Shown: positions 54,170 through 60,641 of the stretch, in pieces
How positions within the stretch are numbered: position 1 is the stretch's first letter
How the letters are laid out: each line of letters starts with the position of its first letter
NCBI RefSeq assembly: GCF_027213945.1
Contig: NZ_JAPWGW010000006.1
Coordinates: 1-63,208 of the forward strand
From: Henriciella marina
GTDB taxonomy: Bacteria; Pseudomonadota; Alphaproteobacteria; Caulobacterales; Hyphomonadaceae
Length of the DNA: 63,208 bases
Direction of reading: 5' to 3'
Translations under genes and position numbers: made by a program
The notes under the pieces: model-generated
The model's input: only the letters and a program-made list of their open reading frames with translations
The model's database searches: none
Told to the model about the DNA's origin: nothing

Positions 54170-55862
54170 TAGAGCGCCCTCCAAAAGGGGCTCACTGAGG
54201 CTGCGATTGTTGATCACGATCGCAGCCGCTTTGACTCCTATTCTGATCTTTGCTGGTTTTCGGTCCTATCTGAATGCGCAGGATGCTCGCGCGGAGCGGC
54301 GTAACAACCTCGTAGAGATCTCTGACCGGGCAATCGATGAGGTGGAGCAGATCCTCTCAACGGTCGATACGTTGCAGCAGATCTATGAAGCAGATATCCT
54401 GAACGGCGACTGCAGGGGCGTATTTGCCACCCTGTCGCCGCGCGTGCCGCAGCTTTCCAATATCGCATTTTTCAATTCGGATGGCGCCGCTGAATGCTCT
54501 GCCCTGCAGGCCACCGGCGCGCGCGTTGTTCAGCTGGAGGCGTTTGAACTGTTGCGCCAGGGGCAGACGAAAGTGCGCACGGACGCATTCTTCGGCCCGC
54601 AGAGCCAGGCTTGGCTGTTCTCCGTGATGCGCCGCGTGGAGGGGCCCGATGGCTTGTTCCGCGGTGCGATCGCGTTTCCCCTTCGTACCGATGAGCTAAT
54701 TCGTACGATCCGCCTGACGAATTTGCCCGAAGATGTCGAGCTCGCGCTTTCCGATAGTGGTGGACAGGTCTTCGGCAGCGCACGTATCGCAAATGTCGAT
54801 CCCGACTGGATTGCAAGCGCGACCGGCGATGATGACGGTGAACTGTTCGTGCTGAACATGGATGATCAGGGCTCCGTCGATGTCGTTGTGCGTGCGATCG
54901 TCGACAACCGGATCTATGCAATCATCTCAAGGCCTTCGCCAGGTCTCTTTAGTGAGTTCACACTGCGGCCGCTGGAATCGATCGGAATTCCGCTTCTTTC
55001 ATTTACGCTGGCGCTCCTCGCGGCGTGGCTTGCTGTAGATGGTCTCGTGCTGAAATGGCTGGCAAGGTTGCGCCGGCTCGCGCTTATCTACGGTGAGGGG
55101 CACTATAATTTTCGCATCGGCAATGAGTTCGATAACGCGCCTGATGAGATCCAGTCCTTCGCACGGACGTTCGACCGGATGGCGAACCGGATTGCTGAGC
55201 GCGATAGCTCCCTTCGCTCCGCTATTGCGACACGCGATTCCGCGGTGAAAGAAATTCACCACCGGGTCAAAAACAATCTTCAGATCGTTGCGAGCTTCCT
55301 GAATTTGCAACGACGCCAGGTGTCCGACCCGGCCGCACGAAATGTCATCTCTGCAGCGCGCCACAGGATTGATGCGCTCTCGATCGTTCACCAGACGCTC
55401 TACCAGCACGAGCGACTGGAAACAGTGCACATGCATCCATTTCTCGATGCGCTGCTGTCCCACCTCGCGGGGGCGCTGGGGATGGATGAGATCCGCGTGA
55501 CGATCAAGCAGGACATCGCCGATATTGACCGGCCCGCCGACGATGCGATTCCGATTGCGCTATTCCTCCTCGAAGCAGTGACCAATGCCATGAAGTACGC
55601 CTTCGATGAGAATGGCGGAACGATACTGGTAAAGCTGTGGGAAGACGGTGATGATATCGTCCTCTCGGTCATCGATGATGGTGTCGGGGAGCAGGAGCAG
55701 GAAAACGCGCCGAAATCGACAGGGCTTGGCGCGAGATTGATGACCGCTTTTGCCAAGCAGTTGCGCGCCGAGATGAGCTCACATTCGGAACCCGGCAAGG
55801 GGTATACGGTGGAGTTGAGAATGCCCAGGTCTGAGCGAGAGATGAAGGCGACTGACTTCTAG
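54141..55862 (+). CDS. Membrane sensor histidine kinase, HisKA_2/HWE type (PhyK-like)
   Basis: 573 residues. TM1 about 20-40; extracytoplasmic sensor about 41-280 with Cys91 and Cys119; TM2 about 281-300; HAMP about 300-352; dimerisation/phospho-acceptor helix EIHHRVKNNLQIVASFLNLQRR (H374); ATP-binding domain with N482 (EAVTNAMKYAF), DDGVG and GLGARL. GTG 54141 lies inside ecfG (29-bp overlap), so expression is coupled to the sigma factor. It very likely controls PhyR phosphorylation; no receiver or partner domain is attached. The stop interlocks with that of the next gene at CTAG. Confidence 0.92.
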   Translation: MDQPPTPGTSRAPSKRGSLRLRLLITIAAALTPILIFAGFRSYLNAQDARAERRNNLVEISDRAIDEVEQILSTVDTLQQIYEADILNGDCRGVFATLSPRVPQLSNIAFFNSDGAAECSALQATGARVVQLEAFELLRQGQTKVRTDAFFGPQSQAWLFSVMRRVEGPDGLFRGAIAFPLRTDELIRTIRLTNLPEDVELALSDSGGQVFGSARIANVDPDWIASATGDDDGELFVLNMDDQGSVDVVVRAIVDNRIYAIISRPSPGLFSEFTLRPLESIGIPLLSFTLALLAAWLAVDGLVLKWLARLRRLALIYGEGHYNFRIGNEFDNAPDEIQSFARTFDRMANRIAERDSSLRSAIATRDSAVKEIHHRVKNNLQIVASFLNLQRRQVSDPAARNVISAARHRIDALSIVHQTLYQHERLETVHMHPFLDALLSHLAGALGMDEIRVTIKQDIADIDRPADDAIPIALFLLEAVTNAMKYAFDENGGTILVKLWEDGDDIVLSVIDDGVGEQEQENAPKSTGLGARLMTAFAKQLRAEMSSHSEPGKGYTVELRMPRSEREMKATDF

Positions 55863-56665
55863 TCTGCGCTGAGATGCGTTTCTTTCAGTTCGAAGTCAGG
55901 CGTCAGCACGTGCGGCTTTTGCGGAACGAACCGGTCGCCGTGCAGGTTGAATATCGTCACTGCGCAGTTCTCACCCGAGATATCAATCAGGTTGAAGCTT
56001 GCCGGGCTAGCGCGTAGGCGCGTTGACAGCGTACCCGCGGATACGGCGATATAGGCGTCTTGTTCATGGTCCACGACTGTGACGGATGGCACGTGTACGT
56101 GTCCCGTCAGAAGATAGCGAAAACCGCTTTGCGCAAGGCGACGGCTCGCCCGCCGGCCGCGGCGCGTCGATGTGCGCATCGGGGCATCAGGCGGCGACAG
56201 GAAGGGGTGGTGGCAGATCAGGAATGCGGTCTTCCTCTCCGTACCATTGCCGGTAGAAATTGCACTATCGAGATCCTCAAGATTGACCGATCCCTCAGCC
56301 CAGTTCTTGCGGGTTTGCCAGCCACGGGCCGTGTTGATGCCTGCAAGGACCGCATTATCGAGTTCGACAGGCGCACTGAATTCGTCGAAGTAATTGTCAT
56401 GACGCTCAAACGGCGACACGACACGCTCGTACAGATTGAGAAGCGGCGTGTCGTGATTTCCTGCGACAACGAGCTTCGGAATCGAGAATGTGTCCAACCA
56501 TTTGCGGGCGGCTTCGAATTCCTCATGTTTTCCGCGCTGGGTAAGGTCACCGCACACGGCGAGTGCATCGGGTTCGAGTGCGTCCACGGTGGCCTTGAAG
56601 GCCGAAATGGCGCGCGGGTTTTCCGTTCCGAAATGGACGTCTGCAACTTGAATTATCTTTGACAT
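55859..56665 (-). CDS. Calcineurin-type metallophosphoesterase
   Basis: 268 residues. Metal-site motifs: QVADVHFG (DxH), AVCGDLTQRG (GDxxxRG), VVAGNHD (GNHD), CHHPFLSP and LLTGHVHVPSV (GHxH). Family members cleave cyclic nucleotides, phospholipid head groups or UDP-diacylglucosamine; the substrate is open. It follows the diacylglycerol kinase gene with a one-base overlap (TAATG type), so a lipid-related role is an attractive guess. Last gene of a putative stress operon. Confidence 0.85.
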   Translation of the reverse strand: MSKIIQVADVHFGTENPRAISAFKATVDALEPDALAVCGDLTQRGKHEEFEAARKWLDTFSIPKLVVAGNHDTPLLNLYERVVSPFERHDNYFDEFSAPVELDNAVLAGINTARGWQTRKNWAEGSVNLEDLDSAISTGNGTERKTAFLICHHPFLSPPDAPMRTSTRRGRRASRRLAQSGFRYLLTGHVHVPSVTVVDHEQDAYIAVSAGTLSTRLRASPASFNLIDISGENCAVTIFNLHGDRFVPQKPHVLTPDFELKETHLSAD

Positions 56666-57519
56666 TACAAATTCGCGCTGAGAGCGCGTCCCGCTTTTGC
56701 GATCCTCGTAAAACTCGTGCCCGACCTAAGACGGACCGGTTCACCATCGAGTGTTATCCTCAAGTCGAGCCCGCGATCATGCTCGAGCTTTCCAGAGCGT
56801 ATGTTTTCGCAGCTGACGCCAGAGGCATTGCGCCAGTCGTCGAAAAGGGCGCCAAAGCCCGCTGCGGCAAGCTCAAGAGGATTGTCTGGGTCGATATAGG
56901 CAAATTCAAGCGTATCGTCCTGCTGTGTGCCCACAAAGATGGACGCCGCTGTCGCGAAACCGGACACCGGTTTGCCGTCGCTTTTCTCGATTTCAAAGGT
57001 CATGTTGGTGCGCAGATCGAGAACATCACTACCCGAAAGGGTCTCTAGTGCTTTCAATACATGACCTTTGCGGATGGCCTCGCGCGGGCCGGTAAGATCG
57101 GTAAGGTTGCCAGCCATTGCGGCGACATAGAAAGTCCGTTCACCAGCCTTGCCGGCGGGAACATCAATTTCCTTTCCCTCCGTGAGAGCGCGATTGAGAC
57201 AATCATTCCATTCGCAAGCACCGCCATGTATCTGTTTGTGAAACAGGTTCATCGTGCCACCGGGCAGGGGCAGTATCAGGGGGCCATCGGGGCCGGCATT
57301 TTCAAAAGTGCAGGCAATCGTCCCATCGCCGCTCCAGACAATCAGAATGTCGGGCGCGTCGGCGATTGCATCTTTGATCTGATCGACGAGATTGTCGATC
57401 TCGATTTCTACTATGGCGGCAGTGTGGCCAATCTCCTCAAGAGCGGCTCGAAGGATTTCAGCGCCGTCTTCCGGTACGCTACCCGAGTGCGGATTGACCA
57501 GCGCAGAGATCCTGCTCAT
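56665..57519 (-). CDS. Diacylglycerol kinase (DagK/YegS-type) family protein
   Basis: 284 residues. N-terminal ALVNPHSGSVPEDG, ATP-binding SGDGTIA at 63-69 (most relatives have GGDGT) and LPLPGGTMNLF at 84-93, then a beta-sandwich C-domain. Phosphorylates diacylglycerol or a related lipid, or possibly sphingosine-like compounds. Overlaps the small upstream gene by four bases (ATGA). The operon promoter is at 57818-57844. Confidence 0.85.
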   Translation of the reverse strand: MSRISALVNPHSGSVPEDGAEILRAALEEIGHTAAIVEIEIDNLVDQIKDAIADAPDILIVWSGDGTIACTFENAGPDGPLILPLPGGTMNLFHKQIHGGACEWNDCLNRALTEGKEIDVPAGKAGERTFYVAAMAGNLTDLTGPREAIRKGHVLKALETLSGSDVLDLRTNMTFEIEKSDGKPVSGFATAASIFVGTQQDDTLEFAYIDPDNPLELAAAGFGALFDDWRNASGVSCENIRSGKLEHDRGLDLRITLDGEPVRLRSGTSFTRIAKAGRALSANL

Positions 57520-57782
57520 CGGCTCTCCCGGAGCGCCTTGATCAGCTCGTCCTTTTTCATGTCTGAACGGCCCTCAATATCCAGCTCCTGCGCGCGATCA
57601 TAAAGCTCTTCGCTGGTCCACTCTTCATAGGCTGGCGATTGACCGCCCTTCTTTGAGGGTTCCTGGTCAGAGTTCGCCTTCGCGTTTGCGATCCGCGCCG
57701 CTGTGGACTTTGAATAGCCATCGTCCCGAAGCGCTTCATAGGTTTCATCATCCTTGATGGATGATCCGTGGTCTTTTGCCAT
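57516..57782 (-). CDS. DUF7218/Rho N-terminal-domain small protein
   Basis: 88 residues. N-terminal DDGYSKSTAARIANAKA is the DUF7218-type motif; C-terminal WTSEELYDRAQELDIEGRSDMKKDELIKALR is a Rho N-terminal/SAP-like helix-extended-loop-helix that could bind nucleic acid. ATG 57782 chosen at the domain start. Such small proteins are common in stress regulons. First gene of the operon with the lipid kinase and phosphoesterase. Confidence 0.8.
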   Translation of the reverse strand: MAKDHGSSIKDDETYEALRDDGYSKSTAARIANAKANSDQEPSKKGGQSPAYEEWTSEELYDRAQELDIEGRSDMKKDELIKALRESR

Positions 57783-57817
57783 TTTGCCCTCGAAGTCATT
57801 TTTAACTGCGTAAATTT

Positions 57818-57844
57818 CGAACGTTAGCTGGAGAAATTCGTTCC
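57818..57844 (-). promoter_or_regulatory. EcfG-type promoter of the DUF7218-lipid kinase-phosphoesterase operon
   Basis: Reverse strand: GGAAC (57844-57840), 16 nt, CGTTCG (57823-57818). Leader about 29 nt to the ATG at 57782. Perfect consensus match. Confidence 0.8.
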
Positions 57845-57882
57845 CGCCGGGAACCGACTTCGGCCCATAGCGTAGAGTGAGC

Positions 57883-58149
57883 ATGGAAAACGCAGCCCCC
57901 CAAAAACCAGCCGCAACAACACCTTATGATCCGGCAATCGGACCTTTGGGCGATGTTGCTTACGTATTTCGTCGCCTCGGCGGTATTTCGAGGCTCGACG
58001 TCGTCTGCTCCATGATTGGAGTTGCTTGCGTTGCTTTCTGGTCCTGTCTGCGCACGGGGAAAACGAAGGCCATGAACGCCACAATCCGCCCGACTGTATA
58101 TCTTCTTTCCTATATTCCGGCTGAGAACAAACTCACCGAAGCGGTCTGA
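57883..58149 (+). CDS. Uncertain ORF (88 aa), no recognised family
   Basis: ATG 57883 opens 88 residues starting MENAAPQKPAATTPYDPAIG, with a possible hydrophobic patch (VVCSMIGVACVAFW). The N-terminal third looks protein-like; the remainder has an odd composition with several Cys and no clear codon bias. It is followed 27 nt later by a strong bidirectional terminator, which favours a forward transcript. The reverse strand also has an open frame here. If not coding, 57783-58230 holds only the promoter and terminator noted. Confidence 0.3.
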   Translation: MENAAPQKPAATTPYDPAIGPLGDVAYVFRRLGGISRLDVVCSMIGVACVAFWSCLRTGKTKAMNATIRPTVYLLSYIPAENKLTEAV

Positions 58150-58175
58150 TCCGGCATTCAGTATCGGCAGCAAGA

Positions 58176-58225
58176 AAAGCCCGGCCAGTAAAACTGGCCG
58201 GGCTTTGATTTTTTGTTTTTTTTTT
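58176..58225. terminator. Bidirectional terminator with long T-tract
   Basis: AAAGCCCGGCCAGT (58176-58189), loop AAA, ACTGGCCGGGCTTT (58193-58206): a perfect 14-bp stem. On the forward strand it is followed by GATTTTTTG and then ten T; on the reverse strand by TCTTGC after the U-rich arm. Ends the entericidin-like gene and, if real, the forward ORF. Confidence 0.88.
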
Positions 58226-58230
58226 GGGGC

Positions 58231-58374
58231 TTAAGCGCCAGCTTCTTCTGCAGATTCTTCAATGGCTTCACCAGTCGCCTCGACGTCTTGGCCTGCGCCT
58301 TCGACCGTGTTGCAGCCTGCTGCGAGAAGCGCCACGAGGCTGATACCTGCGATCATGATTGGGTTCTTTTTCAT
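58231..58374 (-). CDS. Entericidin-like small lipoprotein
   Basis: 47 residues: MKKNPIMIAGISLVALLAAGC gives a lipoprotein signal with the lipid Cys at 21, followed by NTVEGAGQDVEATGEAIEES, the entericidin A/B pattern. Entericidin B in E. coli is a stationary-phase cell-envelope lipoprotein linked to programmed lysis. AAAGGA precedes the ATG, and an EcfG-type promoter lies 33 nt upstream. Clear small gene. Confidence 0.85.
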   Translation of the reverse strand: MKKNPIMIAGISLVALLAAGCNTVEGAGQDVEATGEAIEESAEEAGA

Positions 58375-58404
58375 TACAATATCCTTTCTAGTCGCGGACC
58401 TTTT

Positions 58405-58431
58405 TCAACGATGTCTATTGGCGGGGGTTCC
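58405..58431 (-). promoter_or_regulatory. EcfG-type promoter of the entericidin-like gene
   Basis: Reverse strand: GGAAC (58431-58427), 16 nt, CGTTGA (58410-58405). Leader about 24 nt. Perfect match and back to back with the promoter at 58445. Confidence 0.82.
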
Positions 58432-58444
58432 AAAATTTATTTGC

Positions 58445-58472
58445 GGAACCCGTTTGCCCCCATGCCCGTTTT
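58445..58472 (+). promoter_or_regulatory. EcfG-type promoter of the DUF1328 gene
   Basis: GGAAC (58445-58449), 17 nt, CGTTTT (58467-58472). Leader about 40 nt to the ATG at 58519. The two -35 boxes of this divergent pair are only 13 nt apart. Confidence 0.82.
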
Positions 58473-58518
58473 CTCATCAACGGCATCGGGCCGTAACACG
58501 TAACTAAGGAGATCAATC

Positions 58519-58692
58519 ATGCTTGGTTGGGCACTTACATTCTTCGTTCTGGCAATTATCGCCGCAGTTTTCGGTTTCGGTGGTATTGCCGGCGCATCCG
58601 CTGGTATCGCGCAGATCCTTTTCTTCGTTTTTCTCGCGCTGCTGGTGATCAGCTTTATCGCCCGCGCAGTCCGCGGCCGAAGTGTGATGTAA
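58519..58692 (+). CDS. DUF1328 (YtjA-type) small membrane protein
   Basis: 57 residues: [25 protein letters not shown] and [24 protein letters not shown], two helices with the conserved FGFGGIA glycine-rich turn. DUF1328 proteins are widespread small membrane proteins, often stress-induced, of unknown function. TAAGGAGA precedes the ATG. Flanked by an EcfG promoter and a terminator, so a single-gene unit. Confidence 0.9.
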   Translation: MLGWALTFFVLAIIAAVFGFGGIAGASAGIAQILFFVFLALLVISFIARAVRGRSVM

Positions 58693-58721
58693 ACGGTCAG
58701 AGAGACCAGATATTCCGCGAG

Positions 58722-58755
58722 AAGCGGCGCCTTCCAAGGCGCCGCTTTTCTTTTG
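58722..58755 (+). terminator. Terminator after DUF1328 gene
   Basis: AAGCGGCGCCTT (58722-58733), CC, AAGGCGCCGCTT (58736-58747), then TTCTTTTG. Perfect 12-bp inverted repeat 29 nt after the stop. Confidence 0.88.
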
Positions 58756-58816
58756 CGCGCTGCAGAAATCGAGGGAGTGGCTTTCGTGTTGCTACAAACG
58801 AAGCTACAGCCGACAC

Positions 58817-59695
58817 ATGAAGCCTGCTGATCCACAATGCGTTGCCCCCACAAGCTGCCTTCTCGGCCAGAGCCCGGTGTGGAGCGCCAGTGAAGGGCTG
58901 CTGTTCTGGGTCGACCCGAACCGGGCCAAGCTCCACCGTTTCAAGCCAAAAACGGGCAATACACGCCGCTATGACCTGCCGCTGAAGGCCAGCGCTCTTG
59001 CGTTGGCGGGCGGGCAGCTGCTCATGGCGGGTGGGCTCGAAGCCGGCTTCTTCGACATCGAAACAGAAGAATATCGTCAGGTTGCACAGCTTGATGGCGA
59101 CGGTTCGGAGCTGCGGATCAACTGTGGGGGATGCGGGCCGGACGGCAGCTTCTGGTTCGCGGTTATGGACAGTGGTGAACAACAGGCAAAGTCCTGTTGG
59201 TACAGGCTGCGGGGCAACCGAGAACTGGAAAAGATGGATGCGCGTCCCGTCGTCATCCCTTCGACGGGGTGTTTTTCCCCGGACGGCAGCGTTTTCTACA
59301 CTGCGGACACGACGGAGCAGGAAATTCTCGCCTTTGATGTACGCGAAGACGGTTCGCTCGCAGGGCGAAGGGTATTTGCGACAACGAGTACAGGGGCAGG
59401 GTATCCTGACGGATGCGCGGTTGATGTGCATGGCTATGTCTGGAACGCCGAATGGGACGGAGCGCGTATCGTCCGGTACAGACCGGACGGCGCGGTCGAC
59501 AGGGTTGTCTCTCTTCCAACGGTCCGCCCGACCGGCCTCTGTTTCGGCGATAGCGACCTCAGAACGCTTTACATCACGACTGCGCGCACGGGCCTTACCA
59601 GCTTCCAGATGGACACACAGCCCTTCGCCGGTGGACTGTTTGCGATGCGTACAGATTGTCCGGGGCTGAACATCCCCAATTGGCAGGAAGAGTAG
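58817..59695 (+). CDS. SMP-30/gluconolactonase-like beta-propeller protein
   Basis: 292 residues. Metal-site residues fit the family: E-less start LLGQSPVWSASEGLLFWVD, NCGGCGPDGSFWFAVMD, FSPDGSVFYTADT, and GYPDGCAVDVHGYVWNAEWDGARIVRY. The family hydrolyses sugar lactones with a divalent cation. Upstream of secE, with 137 nt between. Confidence 0.87.
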   Translation: MKPADPQCVAPTSCLLGQSPVWSASEGLLFWVDPNRAKLHRFKPKTGNTRRYDLPLKASALALAGGQLLMAGGLEAGFFDIETEEYRQVAQLDGDGSELRINCGGCGPDGSFWFAVMDSGEQQAKSCWYRLRGNRELEKMDARPVVIPSTGCFSPDGSVFYTADTTEQEILAFDVREDGSLAGRRVFATTSTGAGYPDGCAVDVHGYVWNAEWDGARIVRYRPDGAVDRVVSLPTVRPTGLCFGDSDLRTLYITTARTGLTSFQMDTQPFAGGLFAMRTDCPGLNIPNWQEE

Positions 59696-59786
59696 CTTGT
59701 CAGCGGCCTTCTGGACTTGCCCGCAGAACTTCCTGCACCCACATGCCTTCACAATCAGCGCAAGGAAGAGTATGGCGGTGCATCGA

Positions 59787-59802
59787 TACGGTCGAGACCG
59801 TA
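59787..59802 (+). promoter_or_regulatory. 16-bp palindrome upstream of secE
   Basis: TACGGTC (59787-59793), GA, GACCGTA (59796-59802) is a perfect inverted repeat 30 nt before the secE ATG. It could be an operator or a short RNA hairpin in the leader. No T-run follows. Confidence 0.4.
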
Positions 59803-59832
59803 ACAATTCCCCGGACTTTCAGGACGTATTTG

Positions 59833-60048
59833 ATGGCCGATAAGGACAAGAAAAAAAGCGTGGACCCTGTGACCTTCGCCCGCCAGGTCGAGGCGGAAGG
59901 CCGCAAGGTGACGTGGACCTCGCCGCAGGAAACGGTGCAGGCGACCATCATGGTCGTGATCATGTCGATCATCGTGGCATTGTTTCTGTTCCTGTCAGAC
60001 CAGGTCATCGCTATCCTGATCGGCCTCATTACCGGTCTCGGCGCCTAA
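59833..60048 (+). CDS. secE: Preprotein translocase subunit SecE
   Basis: 71 residues. FARQVEAEGRKVTWTSPQETVQATIMVVIM is the amphipathic cytoplasmic helix, followed by one membrane helix (VALFLFLSDQVIAILIGLI). Single-helix form typical outside enterobacteria. Clamps SecY. Upstream ATGs in frame precede no homology. Confidence 0.94.
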   Translation: MADKDKKKSVDPVTFARQVEAEGRKVTWTSPQETVQATIMVVIMSIIVALFLFLSDQVIAILIGLITGLGA

Positions 60049-60072
60049 CAGTTTTCAAGGAGTGCCCCGCCC

Positions 60073-60618
60073 ATGGCCGAGGCCAAATGGTATATCGTTC
60101 ACGCTTACTCGAATTTTGAGAAGAAGGTCGCCCAGACCATTCGCGACCAGGCAAACCTCAAGAACCTGTCCGAGCTGATCGAAGAAATTGAAGTTCCGAC
60201 CGAAGAAGTCGTCGAAGTCGTTCGCGGCAAGAAGAAGACCGTCGAGAAGCGCTACTTCCCAGGCTATGTCCTGCTCAAGGCGAACCTGACGGATGATGTC
60301 TATCACCTCGTTCGCGACACGCCGAAGGTTTCAGGCTTTCTTGGTGCGGAAGGCGGTAAACGCCCGCTTCCTGTTCCACAGCGCGAAGTCGACCGCATTC
60401 TCGGCACGGCAGATGAGCCAGCTGCTGAGCGTCCGCGTCCGCAGATCTCGTTCGAGATCGGCGAGCAGGTTCGCGTCAATGAAGGCGCGTTCCAGGGCTT
60501 TGAAGGCGGCGTGGAAGAAGTCGATGAAGCAGCTGGGCGCCTGAAAGTATCGGTCTCGATCTTCGGGCGCGCGACGCCGGTTGACCTTGAATACTCGCAG
60601 GTCGACAAGATCAACTAA
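60073..60618 (+). CDS. nusG: Transcription termination/antitermination protein NusG
   Basis: 181 residues. NGN domain: KWYIVHAYSNFEKKVAQTI and KRYFPGYVLLKANLTDDVYHLV; KOW domain: IGEQVRVNEGAFQGFEGGVEEVDEAAGRLKVSVSIFGRATPVDLEYSQV. It binds RNA polymerase and links to Rho or S10. AAGGAG precedes the ATG. The usual downstream rplK is missing; pgi follows on the opposite strand. Confidence 0.97.
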   Translation: MAEAKWYIVHAYSNFEKKVAQTIRDQANLKNLSELIEEIEVPTEEVVEVVRGKKKTVEKRYFPGYVLLKANLTDDVYHLVRDTPKVSGFLGAEGGKRPLPVPQREVDRILGTADEPAAERPRPQISFEIGEQVRVNEGAFQGFEGGVEEVDEAAGRLKVSVSIFGRATPVDLEYSQVDKIN

Positions 60619-60641
60619 CGGATTTCTCCGTATAATCAGCT

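Noticed and set aside
57802-58173. 123-codon reverse frame
   Set aside because: Overlaps the EcfG promoter of the DUF7218 operon and has no protein-like features.
58697-59806. 369-codon reverse frame opposite the SMP-30 gene
   Set aside because: Rich in Arg, Cys and Pro in shadow fashion; the forward protein has family motifs.
59696-59832. Expected tRNA-Trp upstream of secE
   Set aside because: No acceptor stem, anticodon loop or T-arm could be found; only a palindrome is present.
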